A stretch of 64,000 bases of DNA from the IMG/VR virus record IMGVR_UViG_3300024262_006558, positions 248,001 to 312,000 of that record, one strand, 5' to 3'. The notes beneath the pieces are model-generated. The model searched no databases. It was given only the letters and a program-made list of their open reading frames with translations, and was not told the DNA's origin. This document shows, one piece after another, positions 14,669 to 21,898 of the stretch; position 1 is the first letter of the stretch, and each line of letters begins with the position of its first letter. A program made the translations under genes and the position numbers. The stretch is from a virus.

Positions 14669-14869
14669 ATGAATAAAGATACGCATACAGAGACTCAATA
14701 CGTAGAGGAGTTTAGACGACTCCTCTACGATAACTATAGAGTTGACATCGATAAAGGGCCACTTAAGAAAAAGTACATAATTGCCCGCAAGTCGTATATA
14801 TTAGGCGAGAACGTTGAAGACGTAGTAGCTAATACGGCAGAGATGTTTAAGTTAATTCAAAGGAGGTGA
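14669..14869 (+). CDS. hypothetical protein containing a decayed P1 sequence
   Basis: 66 residues from ATG 14669. Codons for KKYIIARKSYILGE are a slightly degenerate P1 element (14773-14808), so part of this protein is encoded by promoter-like DNA. A strong Shine-Dalgarno for the next gene overlaps its end. Upstream, TATCTTAG may be a weak host-type -7 box. Function unknown. Confidence 0.6.
   Translation: MNKDTHTETQYVEEFRRLLYDNYRVDIDKGPLKKKYIIARKSYILGENVEDVVANTAEMFKLIQRR
14773..14808 (+). promoter_or_regulatory. degenerate P1 element inside a coding region
   Basis: GTACATAAT-N12-GTATATATT is intact, but the spacer reads TGCCCGC and the last box is AGGCGA. No ATG follows at the usual 15-19 nt, so it is probably inactive or decayed. 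Confidence 0.5.
14860..14869 (+). promoter_or_regulatory. strong Shine-Dalgarno site
   Basis: AAGGAGGTGA, 7 nt before ATG 14877. It stands out because nearly all other genes here have A-rich leaders without any Shine-Dalgarno, as usual in Bacteroidota. Confidence 0.7.
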
Positions 14870-14876
14870 AGTAGGT

Positions 14877-15158
14877 ATGGATAAAACAGGAAATTTATTG
14901 GCAAAGTTATTCTCTACACATAGAGCGGACTTTAAAACTAATGAGAAATCATATCATTTCGCTTTAGGTTTTAGATTACAAAACAGCATTGACTCTTTAG
15001 ATAAATTAGAATTGGCTTACGGTTTTTCTTTATTAGAAACTTTAATCCAACAAGAAAAGTCTAAATCAGTTAAAAAGAAATTGACAGAGATAAAAACCGT
15101 GGGCATCTTCTCCCTATATAAGGAAGACTCTCCCCAGCATAAAACTATTGTTTCATAA
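14877..15158 (+). CDS. hypothetical protein
   Basis: 93 residues, helical, basic overall. The start is fixed by the Shine-Dalgarno at 14860. Repeated lysine-rich stretches (EKSKSVKKKLTEIK). Not recognised. Confidence 0.7.
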   Translation: MDKTGNLLAKLFSTHRADFKTNEKSYHFALGFRLQNSIDSLDKLELAYGFSLLETLIQQEKSKSVKKKLTEIKTVGIFSLYKEDSPQHKTIVS

Positions 15159-15171
15159 AAAACTTATTATC

Positions 15172-15714
15172 ATGGGGTACCAAATAGAACTAAGAGGCGC
15201 CGAATTCAAAATCAAGAAAAGTAATGTTGATCAAGCGTTGCAGGCTTTGAAAGAATTCGTTAAGAATAAAAGAAACACTTTCATTGATGTGCCTGGTGTA
15301 GAGAATTCTAAGACTTTAGAAAAGGCTATGTTAAGTTGTAGATTTGTTTTAGACATCTCAACTGAGAAACAAAAACCTCTTCCTACTAAAGAAGAAATTT
15401 TGAAGGATGTTAGTTCAGCTTTGAAGATGGTTGAAGAAGATATGACCGTAGGATCAAATAAATCTATTGTTAAAGATTTATTAATTCAAGCGGAAGCAAA
15501 GTTGACGGCGAAACCAGAAGATATGATTTTAGTAACTGGAATCTCTTTTGAAGGTGAAAGTCAGGACGGATCAGAAGAGGCAATGTTTCAATCTATCGCT
15601 CCATTTGTTGAAGCCGATTCTTATATAGAGATGCAGGGCGAAGCAGGAGAAATTTGGAGATGGGTATTTGACGGGACAACCTGTGTAGAAAAAGTAGCAA
15701 ATTTAAATTTCTAA
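15172..15714 (+). CDS. hypothetical phage-type protein
   Basis: 180 residues from ATG 15172 (MGYQIELRGAEFKIKK). It consists of a helical N-terminal half and a C-terminal segment with EIWRWVFDG. A similar end, strand plus WxWxFDG, occurs in phage proteins of unknown role. Followed 2 nt later by a 47-residue gene. Confidence 0.7.
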   Translation: MGYQIELRGAEFKIKKSNVDQALQALKEFVKNKRNTFIDVPGVENSKTLEKAMLSCRFVLDISTEKQKPLPTKEEILKDVSSALKMVEEDMTVGSNKSIVKDLLIQAEAKLTAKPEDMILVTGISFEGESQDGSEEAMFQSIAPFVEADSYIEMQGEAGEIWRWVFDGTTCVEKVANLNF

Positions 15715-15716
15715 TT

Positions 15717-15860
15717 ATGGATCAGGAAATTATAGATTGGATCGAAGACGGTAATGCTGTGGAGATCAGGGACGGCGTATGGAAAGAACAAACTACTCAA
15801 TGGAGAAAAGAGTTCACCACTAAGGAATTAATTGACTTCTTCCATAGAGAATTTAGATAG
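15717..15860 (+). CDS. small acidic hypothetical protein
   Basis: 47 residues, ATG 15717 to TAG 15858-15860, the stop sharing its last base with the next P1. Tryptophan-containing and amphipathic (DQEIIDWIEDGNAVEIRDG). Coupled to the gene before it (2-nt gap). Confidence 0.62.
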   Translation: MDQEIIDWIEDGNAVEIRDGVWKEQTTQWRKEFTTKELIDFFHREFR

Positions 15861-15895
15861 TACATAATATCCCCCTGGTAGTATATATTGTTGAA
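15860..15895 (+). promoter_or_regulatory. P1 element
   Basis: The last box is GTTGAA, spacer ATCCCCCTGGTA; 18 nt before ATG 15914. Confidence 0.78.
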
Positions 15896-15913
15896 CTTAA
15901 ATTAAAAGAAATT

Positions 15914-16498
15914 ATGGCAGCACCTAAAAAAAGTTACGCAGTACAACCTTCCTGTTATTCAGATAGAAAGGCGGACTATAAAGAGCAAGAATATCTGAAC
16001 GAAGCATTCGAAACTATCTCTCATGAGGAAATGTATGAAGAGATCGATGGTAAAGAAAAGAAAGGTTTCGGAGGAACTTGTGGAAACATAGCCTGGGAGA
16101 TCAATTTTTCCAGACCTAAAAGAAAAGTTCTGGTAAACATCACTCCAGGAAAAGAAAATATGTTGGACAAAGGAGAAGAAGCTGTCAGATCTTATCAGGT
16201 AATCTCATCAGCATTCATGCTTTACAGAATGATCTGTATGTTTCCGAATCCTATTGTAGAGATGCAGGGATCAGAAGGGTACAAAGTCCCATGGTCGATC
16301 GCGCTTAAACATAAAGAAACAGGAGAGTTCTTTATTATTCGTGAATGGAAAGGTGGATTATCTTTTGCATCAGATGCCCATTCATTCAAAGATACACCTG
16401 CAAGCTTCACTAATGATGTACAGCGATTGTTGCAGCTGTTAGTTAGCGACAAGTCACCACATCCTTATGATGGAGTAACAGCAGGAGGTGTAGCATAA
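15914..16498 (+). CDS. hypothetical protein
   Basis: 194 residues starting MAAPKKSYAVQPSCYSDRK. Likely globular alpha/beta with a beta-rich middle (KVPWSIALKHKETGEFFIIREWKG) and a helical end. Monocistronic, with its own terminator. Not recognised. Confidence 0.7.
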   Translation: MAAPKKSYAVQPSCYSDRKADYKEQEYLNEAFETISHEEMYEEIDGKEKKGFGGTCGNIAWEINFSRPKRKVLVNITPGKENMLDKGEEAVRSYQVISSAFMLYRMICMFPNPIVEMQGSEGYKVPWSIALKHKETGEFFIIREWKGGLSFASDAHSFKDTPASFTNDVQRLLQLLVSDKSPHPYDGVTAGGVA

Positions 16499-16500
16499 AC

Positions 16501-16538
16501 AAAAAAACCCTCATCTAATTAAAGATGAGGGTTTTTTA
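16501..16538. terminator. bidirectional intrinsic terminator
   Basis: AAAAAACCCTCATCT pairs with AGATGAGGGTTTTTT. It serves both the plus-strand gene at 15914 and the minus-strand tRNA-like cluster. Confidence 0.92.
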
Positions 16539-16570
16539 TTTGCATACTACTATGGAAACTAACATGCTTG

Positions 16571-16671
16571 TGGGGGCGGAATAGATTCGAACTATCGACA
16601 CACTGGCTTTCACACCGAGCTGCTCTCAAGATCACGCCTCAAGGACGGATACCAAACTGAGCTACACCCCC
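16571..16671 (-). tRNA. tRNA-like gene 1 with extended D-arm/anticodon region
   Basis: On the minus strand, the acceptor arms GGGGGTG/CGCCCCC pair fully (one T-G), GCTC...GAGC can form a D-stem, and the T-arm GATAG-TTCGAAT-CTATT is canonical. At 101 nt it is too long. An extra hairpin with loop CTTGA lies between the conserved D-loop GGT and AGAGC, and no regular 5-bp anticodon stem with a 7-nt loop can be formed at the normal place. GTGTGAA would be the best anticodon loop (GTG), but its flanks do not pair. CCA is not encoded. It may be an unusual tRNA, a tRNA with a small insertion, or a tRNA mimic. Confidence 0.55.
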
Positions 16672-16677
16672 ATATAG

Positions 16678-16696
16678 AAAAAGCAAATTGCTTTTT
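16678..16696. terminator. AT-rich hairpin
   Basis: AAAAAGCAA/TTGCTTTTT inverted repeat between tRNA-like genes 1 and 2; could terminate in either direction or act in processing. Confidence 0.5.
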
Positions 16697-16697
16697 G

Positions 16698-16797
16698 TGG
16701 GAACGGAATAGATTCGAACTATCGACACACTGGCTTTCACACCGAGCTGCTCTCAAGACTAACATCAAGTGTTAGCACCAGACTGAGCTACATTCCC
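16698..16797 (-). tRNA. tRNA-like gene 2
   Basis: Acceptor GGGAATG/CGTTCCC, the same T-arm and the same 3' two-thirds as gene 1. The extra hairpin here is CTAACA/TGTTAG around the same CTTGA loop: different bases, same pairing, that is compensatory change relative to gene 1, which supports a real RNA structure. Confidence 0.58.
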
Positions 16798-16892
16798 ATG
16801 TAGTTAAAGATATAAAGGAAATTTGGAGAACTTGTTTTTTAATTTAAGATAATTTTTTAGAAGGAAGTCCAAGCATAGCCTTTAATCTTTTG

Positions 16893-16992
16893 TGGGAACG
16901 GAATAGATTCGAACTATCGACACACTGGCTTTCACACCGAGCTGCTCTCAAGACTAACATCAAGTGTTAGCACCAGACTGAGCTACATTCCC
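16893..16992 (-). tRNA. tRNA-like gene 3 (duplicate of gene 2)
   Basis: Identical in sequence to gene 2 across the 100 nt, and the flank TTTTGTG is also shared, so it is a recent duplication. It is the first of the three downstream of the minus-strand promoter at 17099-17129. Confidence 0.58.
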
Positions 16993-17098
16993 ATATGTAA
17001 TAGGGGCTTATTTCGGATTTCATTCCGAGATAGATTCCCATATTAAGATTGTTGTTAAGAAGAAACCCTCTTGGTATCTTTATCCCTTATCAACAATA

Positions 17099-17129
17099 CA
17101 AAAGTACTGTTTAAATATCATATTGTCAA
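17099..17129 (-). promoter_or_regulatory. Bacteroidota primary-sigma promoter for the tRNA-like cluster
   Basis: Minus strand: TTG (17129-17127), exactly 20 nt, then TACTTTTG (17106-17099), matching TAnnTTTG. It points at the three tRNA-like genes. The remaining gap to 17250 contains nothing else I can support. Confidence 0.75.
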
Positions 17130-17164
17130 GCATTAGATAGAAAAAAGTTTAAAAAGTTTTCTCT

Positions 17165-17194
17165 CCTCTGAGTTTTTCCGCAACTTCGTATACA
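17165..17194 (+). repeat. TTTCCGCAA interspersed repeat, copy 5
   Basis: CCTCTGAG then TTTTTCCGCAACTTCGTATA, upstream of the P1 at 17254. Confidence 0.76.
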
Positions 17195-17253
17195 TAACCC
17201 TTTATCCATCAGACATTAAACTCAAAAAGCTGAAAAACAAAGTTTTCCTATAA

Positions 17254-17289
17254 GTACATAATATCCCCTCCACCGTATATATTGTCGAA
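17254..17289 (+). promoter_or_regulatory. P1 element with extended upstream block
   Basis: The last box is GTCGAA; preceded by AAGCTGAAAAACAAAGTTTT; 16 nt before ATG 17306. Confidence 0.78.
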
Positions 17290-17305
17290 CGAAAAAGAAA
17301 CACTT

Positions 17306-18220
17306 ATGAAAATCTACTATAATCAATATAATATCGGTAAATCAAAGTATGTGGTAAAGCATCATGATGGTAAAAAAATCCATAAAGATGGAAGCAGGTT
17401 CTTTGATATTGCAATCTTTAGTAACAAAAAGAAACGCGACAGCTTTATAAAAGATCTGGAGGCGGATGGCTACACTCATAGAGATATGGCTATCAATACT
17501 TACTCTGGCTTAAAAAACAGAATTAAAGATTCTGATGTTGCTCGCTGGGTAATGACGTTCAATGAACCAGTAGTGATTAATAAGTTATCACGATATGGAA
17601 ATTGGAAAGAAAACGAAGATGGATCTAAATCTAAAAGCAAGAAAGCTAAAAAAACTTATAATGTATACTTACGCATTATCAATGGCAGCTTAACATATGC
17701 AGCAAGCAAAAAAGCTAGGTTTTGGAACTATGTAGAATTAGGTCTTCCTTTCTCTAAAATAGTAGACTTAAAACCACATATGTCAAAAACAGAAAAGATG
17801 TCCCCAGAAGAGTACAACAAAGCGGAATGTCAAAAGTTCATCAATAGATGTCATCCAAATATTTGGAATGAAATCAAAGAAGAATGTAAAATGTTCATAG
17901 AAACAGGGGACGAAGAACATCTTCCTAGCTTTATAAGATATAATGGCAAATGTAAGTTTGTTTCCATAAAAGGTAAAATGGGAGATTCTTATGCAGGGAA
18001 GCATACTATTGAAGCTTTGAAAAAAGCAATGGATGAGAATGGGGATTACAGAACATCATTTAGTGCTATGGCTCCACAAGGGAGAGATAGAAGTTTCTCT
18101 GTAGCAACTTCTAATGGAGAAACTAGGGCTTGGTTCTCATCGGAATTCCCTGGATGTGGAAATGGTGACTATTACTTACTAATAAATCCAACTACAGCAG
18201 TATTCTGTGAAAGAGATTAG
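17306..18220 (+). CDS. hypothetical protein, 304 residues
   Basis: Starts at ATG 17306 (MKIYYNQYNIGKSKY). Basic, lysine-rich, with a charged linker (SKSKSKKAKKTYN) near residue 110 and a C-terminal part with SAMAPQGRDRSFSVATSN. Soluble. Its TAG stop abuts the next P1. Not recognised. Confidence 0.7.
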   Translation: MKIYYNQYNIGKSKYVVKHHDGKKIHKDGSRFFDIAIFSNKKKRDSFIKDLEADGYTHRDMAINTYSGLKNRIKDSDVARWVMTFNEPVVINKLSRYGNWKENEDGSKSKSKKAKKTYNVYLRIINGSLTYAASKKARFWNYVELGLPFSKIVDLKPHMSKTEKMSPEEYNKAECQKFINRCHPNIWNEIKEECKMFIETGDEEHLPSFIRYNGKCKFVSIKGKMGDSYAGKHTIEALKKAMDENGDYRTSFSAMAPQGRDRSFSVATSNGETRAWFSSEFPGCGNGDYYLLINPTTAVFCERD

Positions 18221-18255
18221 TACATAATATCCCCGCCACCGTATATATTGTCGAA
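18220..18255 (+). promoter_or_regulatory. P1 element
   Basis: The last box is GTCGAA, spacer ATCCCCGCCACC; 15 nt before ATG 18271. Confidence 0.78.
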
Positions 18256-18270
18256 CGAAAAGAAAACAAC

Positions 18271-19095
18271 ATGAAAACATTAATTCAATTCAGAAAAACA
18301 AGAAAGGTAATTTCCCCAAGAGAATTAGAGAATATACTTGGCTTGAATGTTATCGATGAGGCAAACAAAGGAGTAAATGAGATCCTATTGTATGCAGGAA
18401 GATACTATATATTCATAACCGAAAACGGAGAATACTATACAGAGTTTTCTAATTGCTCACACTTACATCCTACTTTGGAAAGAGTAGAAGAAGCGTTGTG
18501 GGATGACTTTGCGAAATGGGAAGAAATAGATATTGATGAGATCGAAGAAGAGCTACACCAAAGAGCACGGGATCTTCTAGATAATACTGAGTTCCCTGCG
18601 CTGAGCTTGGATGAGGCAATCGCTGAAGGATTGACTAATCCATTCCATCACCAGCAAGCTTATTATCTTATGGATAAATTTGAACACCTTGCTAATGCAA
18701 TTGAGCCAGATGTAAAAAAAGAGTTCTCACCAGAAGAAGTGATACAATTTTCAAAAAATATGTCCCAACTTCTGTATGAAATGTACATAGAAAGTGAGTC
18801 CTCTAAAACGATACAATTCGAGTTCGATGAATTCTTAGAGCCAATCCCTGTAGAGTTTGTTGAAAAGACGTTGGATGACCCAATTTACATGGCTGCAATG
18901 AAAGCTGTAGTGTTTTATGAGCTGCTGTCAAATTTGAAAGATCCTGAAACTCAAAAGTTCTATACGGACAAAGAGGGAGCGTTAGCGTATAGGCCTGAAC
19001 TGAGAGATTATGATGCATCGTTTGATACATACATAAGAGATGTGTATGCTAGAGCATTAAAGTCAGGAGCTGAATCATATCCAGTAGAAAGTTAA
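18271..19095 (+). CDS. acidic hypothetical protein, 274 residues
   Basis: Strongly acidic and mostly helical after an N-terminal mixed region; contains EEIDIDEIEEELHQRARDLL and a long C-terminal helical part ending in ALKSGAESYPVES. No known motif. Monocistronic. Confidence 0.7.
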   Translation: MKTLIQFRKTRKVISPRELENILGLNVIDEANKGVNEILLYAGRYYIFITENGEYYTEFSNCSHLHPTLERVEEALWDDFAKWEEIDIDEIEEELHQRARDLLDNTEFPALSLDEAIAEGLTNPFHHQQAYYLMDKFEHLANAIEPDVKKEFSPEEVIQFSKNMSQLLYEMYIESESSKTIQFEFDEFLEPIPVEFVEKTLDDPIYMAAMKAVVFYELLSNLKDPETQKFYTDKEGALAYRPELRDYDASFDTYIRDVYARALKSGAESYPVES

Positions 19096-19105
19096 AAACA
19101 AAGAA

Positions 19106-19141
19106 GTACATAATGTCCCCGCCATGGTATATATTGGTGAA
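19106..19141 (+). promoter_or_regulatory. P1 element
   Basis: Spacer GTCCCCGCCATG; 46 nt before ATG 19188. Confidence 0.76.
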
Positions 19142-19187
19142 AGAAAGTTAAAGTAAAATAAATTGTTAAACAAAACCCAGAAAAATT

Positions 19188-19784
19188 ATGAAAAAGTTAT
19201 TAAGTATTTTATTTGCAATGTTATTATTCATTGCCCTACCTTCCTGCGAAAAAGAAGATGACACAAAACCTTCAAATGATCCTACAGTAACCGATGACGG
19301 AGGAGGAGTAACAACCACCGATCCAACGGTGACAGCCACCGTGCATTTTGTTCTTACCCATGAAGACAGCTGGAACGATCCCAATGCGTTAGGAGATTAC
19401 GGAACACCTTACGCTTACGTGAGCACAGATAGCTCAGCTTTAGAAGCAAGAGTCGCTGATCCTTATCTAAATAATAATGAGATAGTCTCAGTCTTTTCTC
19501 TAATTCAAAAACCCAATAACGATATAAGTCCCTGCGTTTTCACAAGCTCTACCACATATCAAAATACAAGCAATATAAGAGATAGGAAACTTACATCTAA
19601 AATAGGTCAGAAAATACATATAGTAATAGCTACTAGTACTTATCATCCAGAACTAGGCAAATCAATAAAGGTAGTCACACATAGAGGCAGCATTAAGATT
19701 AACAGCTATGGTATAGAGAGTATTAGCACAGAAAAAGGTGTCTTTGTATCTAGTTGCGCTAAAGCTATAGGTATAAAGTATTAA
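19188..19784 (+). CDS. lipoprotein of unknown function
   Basis: 198 residues with a lipoprotein signal peptide: MKKLLSILFAMLLFIALPSC, Cys20 being the lipidated residue after an LPS lipobox. A low-complexity linker rich in D, T and G follows, then a beta-rich domain. In Bacteroidota such proteins are anchored in the outer or inner membrane, so this is an envelope-modifying candidate such as surface exclusion. Role not shown. Confidence 0.78.
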   Translation: MKKLLSILFAMLLFIALPSCEKEDDTKPSNDPTVTDDGGGVTTTDPTVTATVHFVLTHEDSWNDPNALGDYGTPYAYVSTDSSALEARVADPYLNNNEIVSVFSLIQKPNNDISPCVFTSSTTYQNTSNIRDRKLTSKIGQKIHIVIATSTYHPELGKSIKVVTHRGSIKINSYGIESISTEKGVFVSSCAKAIGIKY

Positions 19785-19792
19785 CCACACAA

Positions 19793-19846
19793 GGAGATGA
19801 TATAGTCTGTAACCCAACAGGGTCCGAAAGCGGAATTCGGGTCTCC
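19793..19846 (+). other. small multi-helix RNA element
   Basis: GGAGA (19793-19797) pairs with TCTCC (19842-19846), enclosing ACCC/GGGT and TCCG/CGGA hairpins. The piece GAGATGATATAGTC resembles a group I intron P7 strand, but no intron body is present. It lies between the lipoprotein and the sigma factor, and could be a regulatory leader or a 3' structure. Confidence 0.4.
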
Positions 19847-19936
19847 ACTAAATAAATTTAAAGAAATGTTGCTAAATTGGAAACTTTTATTTTAATTGCA
19901 ACGTATACACAAACGGAAACTAAAACAAAAAAGCTT

Positions 19937-20515
19937 ATGAAAAATTCAACATTAGTAATTGCTGCACAAAATGGATGTCAAAAATCATTATCTAAGTTAT
20001 ACGCTCAATGCTATCCATTGCTAGTTAGAACTGTAAAAAGTAAAATGGGAGGTCGTAGAGACTCTCAACTTGTAGAAGACATAGCACAAGAGTCTATGAT
20101 CAAAGGGTTTCAAAGGATCAATGAATATAAGCCAAGCTTTAGCTTTAATACTTGGTTAGGGAGAATTGCATACAACCTAATGATTGACTTTACACGTAAG
20201 AATTCAAGAACATCGATTACCACTATAGACGGAGATGAGCGTGAAGATGAGAAGTTCTCCCTAACTAGCGTTCTTGCTAGTGAAGACTCTCTCCCTGACA
20301 TGATGATCATTGATGAAGAAACTAAAGCGAGGATCAACGCAATCATTAAGCACACTCTTAGTGAGGATATGCAAGAGGTTATTAAGATGAGATATTTCGA
20401 TGGATTATCTTATGAAGATATGAAGGATGAGCTTGATATCCCAATGGGGACTTTGAAAGCGCAGGTATTCAGAGCTCACAAAGCTTTAAAGAAATCAGCG
20501 CTAGCTGCAATCTAA
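19937..20515 (+). CDS. sigma-70 family (ECF-like) RNA polymerase sigma factor
   Basis: 192 residues from ATG 19937 (MKNSTLVIAAQNG). Region 2 spans residues about 15-85 (LVEDIAQESMIKGF, TWLGRIAYNLMIDFTRK). Region 4 spans about 135-185 (MRYFDGLSYEDMKDELDIPM, a helix-turn-helix). There is no region 1 or 3, as in ECF factors. It would direct RNA polymerase to alternative promoters, and the P1 or P2 family in this window is the obvious candidate target. No anti-sigma gene was recognised next to it. Its stop overlaps the next start (TAATG). Confidence 0.87.
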   Translation: MKNSTLVIAAQNGCQKSLSKLYAQCYPLLVRTVKSKMGGRRDSQLVEDIAQESMIKGFQRINEYKPSFSFNTWLGRIAYNLMIDFTRKNSRTSITTIDGDEREDEKFSLTSVLASEDSLPDMMIIDEETKARINAIIKHTLSEDMQEVIKMRYFDGLSYEDMKDELDIPMGTLKAQVFRAHKALKKSALAAI

Positions 20516-20784
20516 TGAATAGAAAAGAAACAAATATCCATATGGAACATTGCACATCAAGAGCATGTAAATATGGAGAGGAAAAAATCTGCCCTGCTGT
20601 GTCAAACAGAAAGGGTGGATCCTTTTCTTTTGAAGCAACTGCACATAAGACGGGAGAAAGCCCCGCTGCAGTATGGACCGATGGGCTAGGTCTTTCTAAT
20701 GACGACCTGCCTCACAAAAGCTATATCCTGATGCCAGGAAAAAGGTATAGAGTAACCGTAGAACAAATTGAAGATGAAGGATAA
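20515..20784 (+). CDS. hypothetical protein
   Basis: 89 residues with four cysteines/histidines near the N-terminus (HMEHCTSRACKYGEEKICP), possibly metal-binding. Translationally coupled to the sigma factor by a 1-nt overlap, so a role linked to it is possible. Not recognised. Confidence 0.65.
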   Translation: MNRKETNIHMEHCTSRACKYGEEKICPAVSNRKGGSFSFEATAHKTGESPAAVWTDGLGLSNDDLPHKSYILMPGKRYRVTVEQIEDEG

Positions 20785-21112
20785 GATATTCAAAGTAAAC
20801 GCCGTCCTGGGAGAGAAAGGCTATAAACACTTCGGAATACATCCCTGCACTTGTTCCTTGTATGGTAGCAAAGAAGAAGATATTATAGAATTAGGAGTAG
20901 AAATAGCTGAAGATCAATCTCTCCCTGACAAGGATACTGGCACTGAAGAAGCTGACTACTGGGCCTGGCTGCCTGAAGGAAAAGACGGATTCTCCCTAAT
21001 GGTGTATCCTCAATACTTTCTATTGAACATGTGTTTCCCATATGGAATAAAATCTTCGGAAGAAGCTGGGCATGGAAAAGCATATAGAATTAATATCATA
21101 AAAGAATTGTAA
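20774..21112 (+). CDS. hypothetical protein
   Basis: 112 residues from ATG 20774, overlapping the previous gene by 11 nt. Mixed fold with acidic middle (DTGTEEADYWAWLPEG). Third gene of the sigma-factor unit. Not recognised. Confidence 0.65.
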   Translation: MKDKIFKVNAVLGEKGYKHFGIHPCTCSLYGSKEEDIIELGVEIAEDQSLPDKDTGTEEADYWAWLPEGKDGFSLMVYPQYFLLNMCFPYGIKSSEEAGHGKAYRINIIKEL

Positions 21113-21118
21113 TTTATT

Positions 21119-21145
21119 GAAACATATTTCATTTCTTTTCGTTAA
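21119..21145 (+). promoter_or_regulatory. P2 element, copy a
   Basis: GAAACA (21119-21124), 12 nt, TTTCGTTAA (21137-21145). No ORF follows before the terminator at 21202, so it appears to drive a small RNA. Confidence 0.6.
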
Positions 21146-21151
21146 TATAAA

Positions 21152-21235
21152 TCCAGGGGTTAAGAGCCCAACAATAAGTTCATAAGTTTAGTTTCCATTA
21201 AAAGCAAGTAACCTTTGTGGTTACTTGCTTTTTTA
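21152..21235 (+). ncRNA. candidate small RNA
   Basis: About 84 nt between P2 copy a and an intrinsic terminator. It has no start codon and contains a GGG...CCC hairpin near its 5' end. The 5' end is inferred as about 7 nt after the P2 box. Confidence 0.5.
21202..21235 (+). terminator. intrinsic terminator
   Basis: AAGCAAGTAACC/GGTTACTTGCTT 12-bp stem, 5-nt loop, TTTTTT tail. Confidence 0.93.
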
Positions 21236-21258
21236 TTTCCTTTCTATCCAGTAATGTT

Positions 21259-21266
21259 TATATTTG
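21259..21266 (+). promoter_or_regulatory. host-type -7 box
   Basis: TATATTTG, 4 nt before ATG 21271. The -33 position reads TTT in place of TTG, so the promoter is weaker than consensus and would give a leaderless mRNA. Confidence 0.5.
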
Positions 21267-21270
21267 TAAT

Positions 21271-21831
21271 ATGGATGTGAAGAAGTTCGAACAATTTTCA
21301 GACCTTGAATGGCAACGTCACTTCAGAGCTAATGAAGCTTCTGAAGAACTGATAGAAACTTATGCCTGCCAATTTAATGAGACTACCTGGAAAGTTATAT
21401 GCCAATACCAAAAATTAAGCGGAGACTTCATCACTACATTTAAATTTGAGCTTCCTATAAGAGATTTACTACAGCATCAGGTAGTACATCAGAATATCAT
21501 TGAAAATGATATAAACTTTTTTAAAGATTACATGTATCACATATGTAAACATCAGTATATTACTGAAGACTTTATCATAAGACATGATAATATAGTTAAC
21601 TGGCCAAGCGTATTTAGATACCAAGAACATCTATCTATCGTATTCATTAAGAGGACCTTCTCTAAATATTTTGGCAATAAAGAATTCCTGGACGGAAGCA
21701 GGGCTACTCAATACTTTTCTAGCCCCGTAGCTCTTAGGTGGCGTAAGAAATTGTCAGAAATAGTGTCACAGCACAACATTAAAACTTCTATAGTCCGCCA
21801 GGCTAGACATAGAATGTCATCCCATAAATAA
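21271..21831 (+). CDS. 'YQxLSxxFI' repeat protein
   Basis: 186 residues from ATG 21271 (MDVKKFEQFSDLEWQ). Degenerate 25-30 residue units of the form W..I..YQ.LS..FI..F occur at WKVICQYQKLSGDFITTF and WPSVFRYQEHLSIVFIK. They are the same type as the repeats in the minus-strand proteins at 59681 and 60526. Such repeats are seen in large DNA viruses and phages; a protein-binding role is likely but unproven. Confidence 0.65.
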   Translation: MDVKKFEQFSDLEWQRHFRANEASEELIETYACQFNETTWKVICQYQKLSGDFITTFKFELPIRDLLQHQVVHQNIIENDINFFKDYMYHICKHQYITEDFIIRHDNIVNWPSVFRYQEHLSIVFIKRTFSKYFGNKEFLDGSRATQYFSSPVALRWRKKLSEIVSQHNIKTSIVRQARHRMSSHK

Positions 21832-21845
21832 TTTCCTTAATCCAG

Positions 21846-21872
21846 GAAACAAAATTCATTTTATTTCGTTAA
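21846..21872 (+). promoter_or_regulatory. P2 element, copy b
   Basis: GAAACA (21846-21851), 12 nt, TTTCGTTAA (21864-21872); 26 nt before ATG 21899. Likely also transcribes the large structured RNA. Confidence 0.62.
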
Positions 21873-21898
21873 TTAAGTATTGAAACTCATTTAATACA

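Noticed and set aside
16571-16992. Ordinary tRNA genes with readable anticodons
   Set aside because: I could not form a normal anticodon arm; naming an amino acid (for example His from GTG) would be a guess.
19793-19846. 3' end of a group I intron
   Set aside because: GATATAGTC is reminiscent of P7, but the upstream sequence is an intact lipoprotein gene and no intron core was found.
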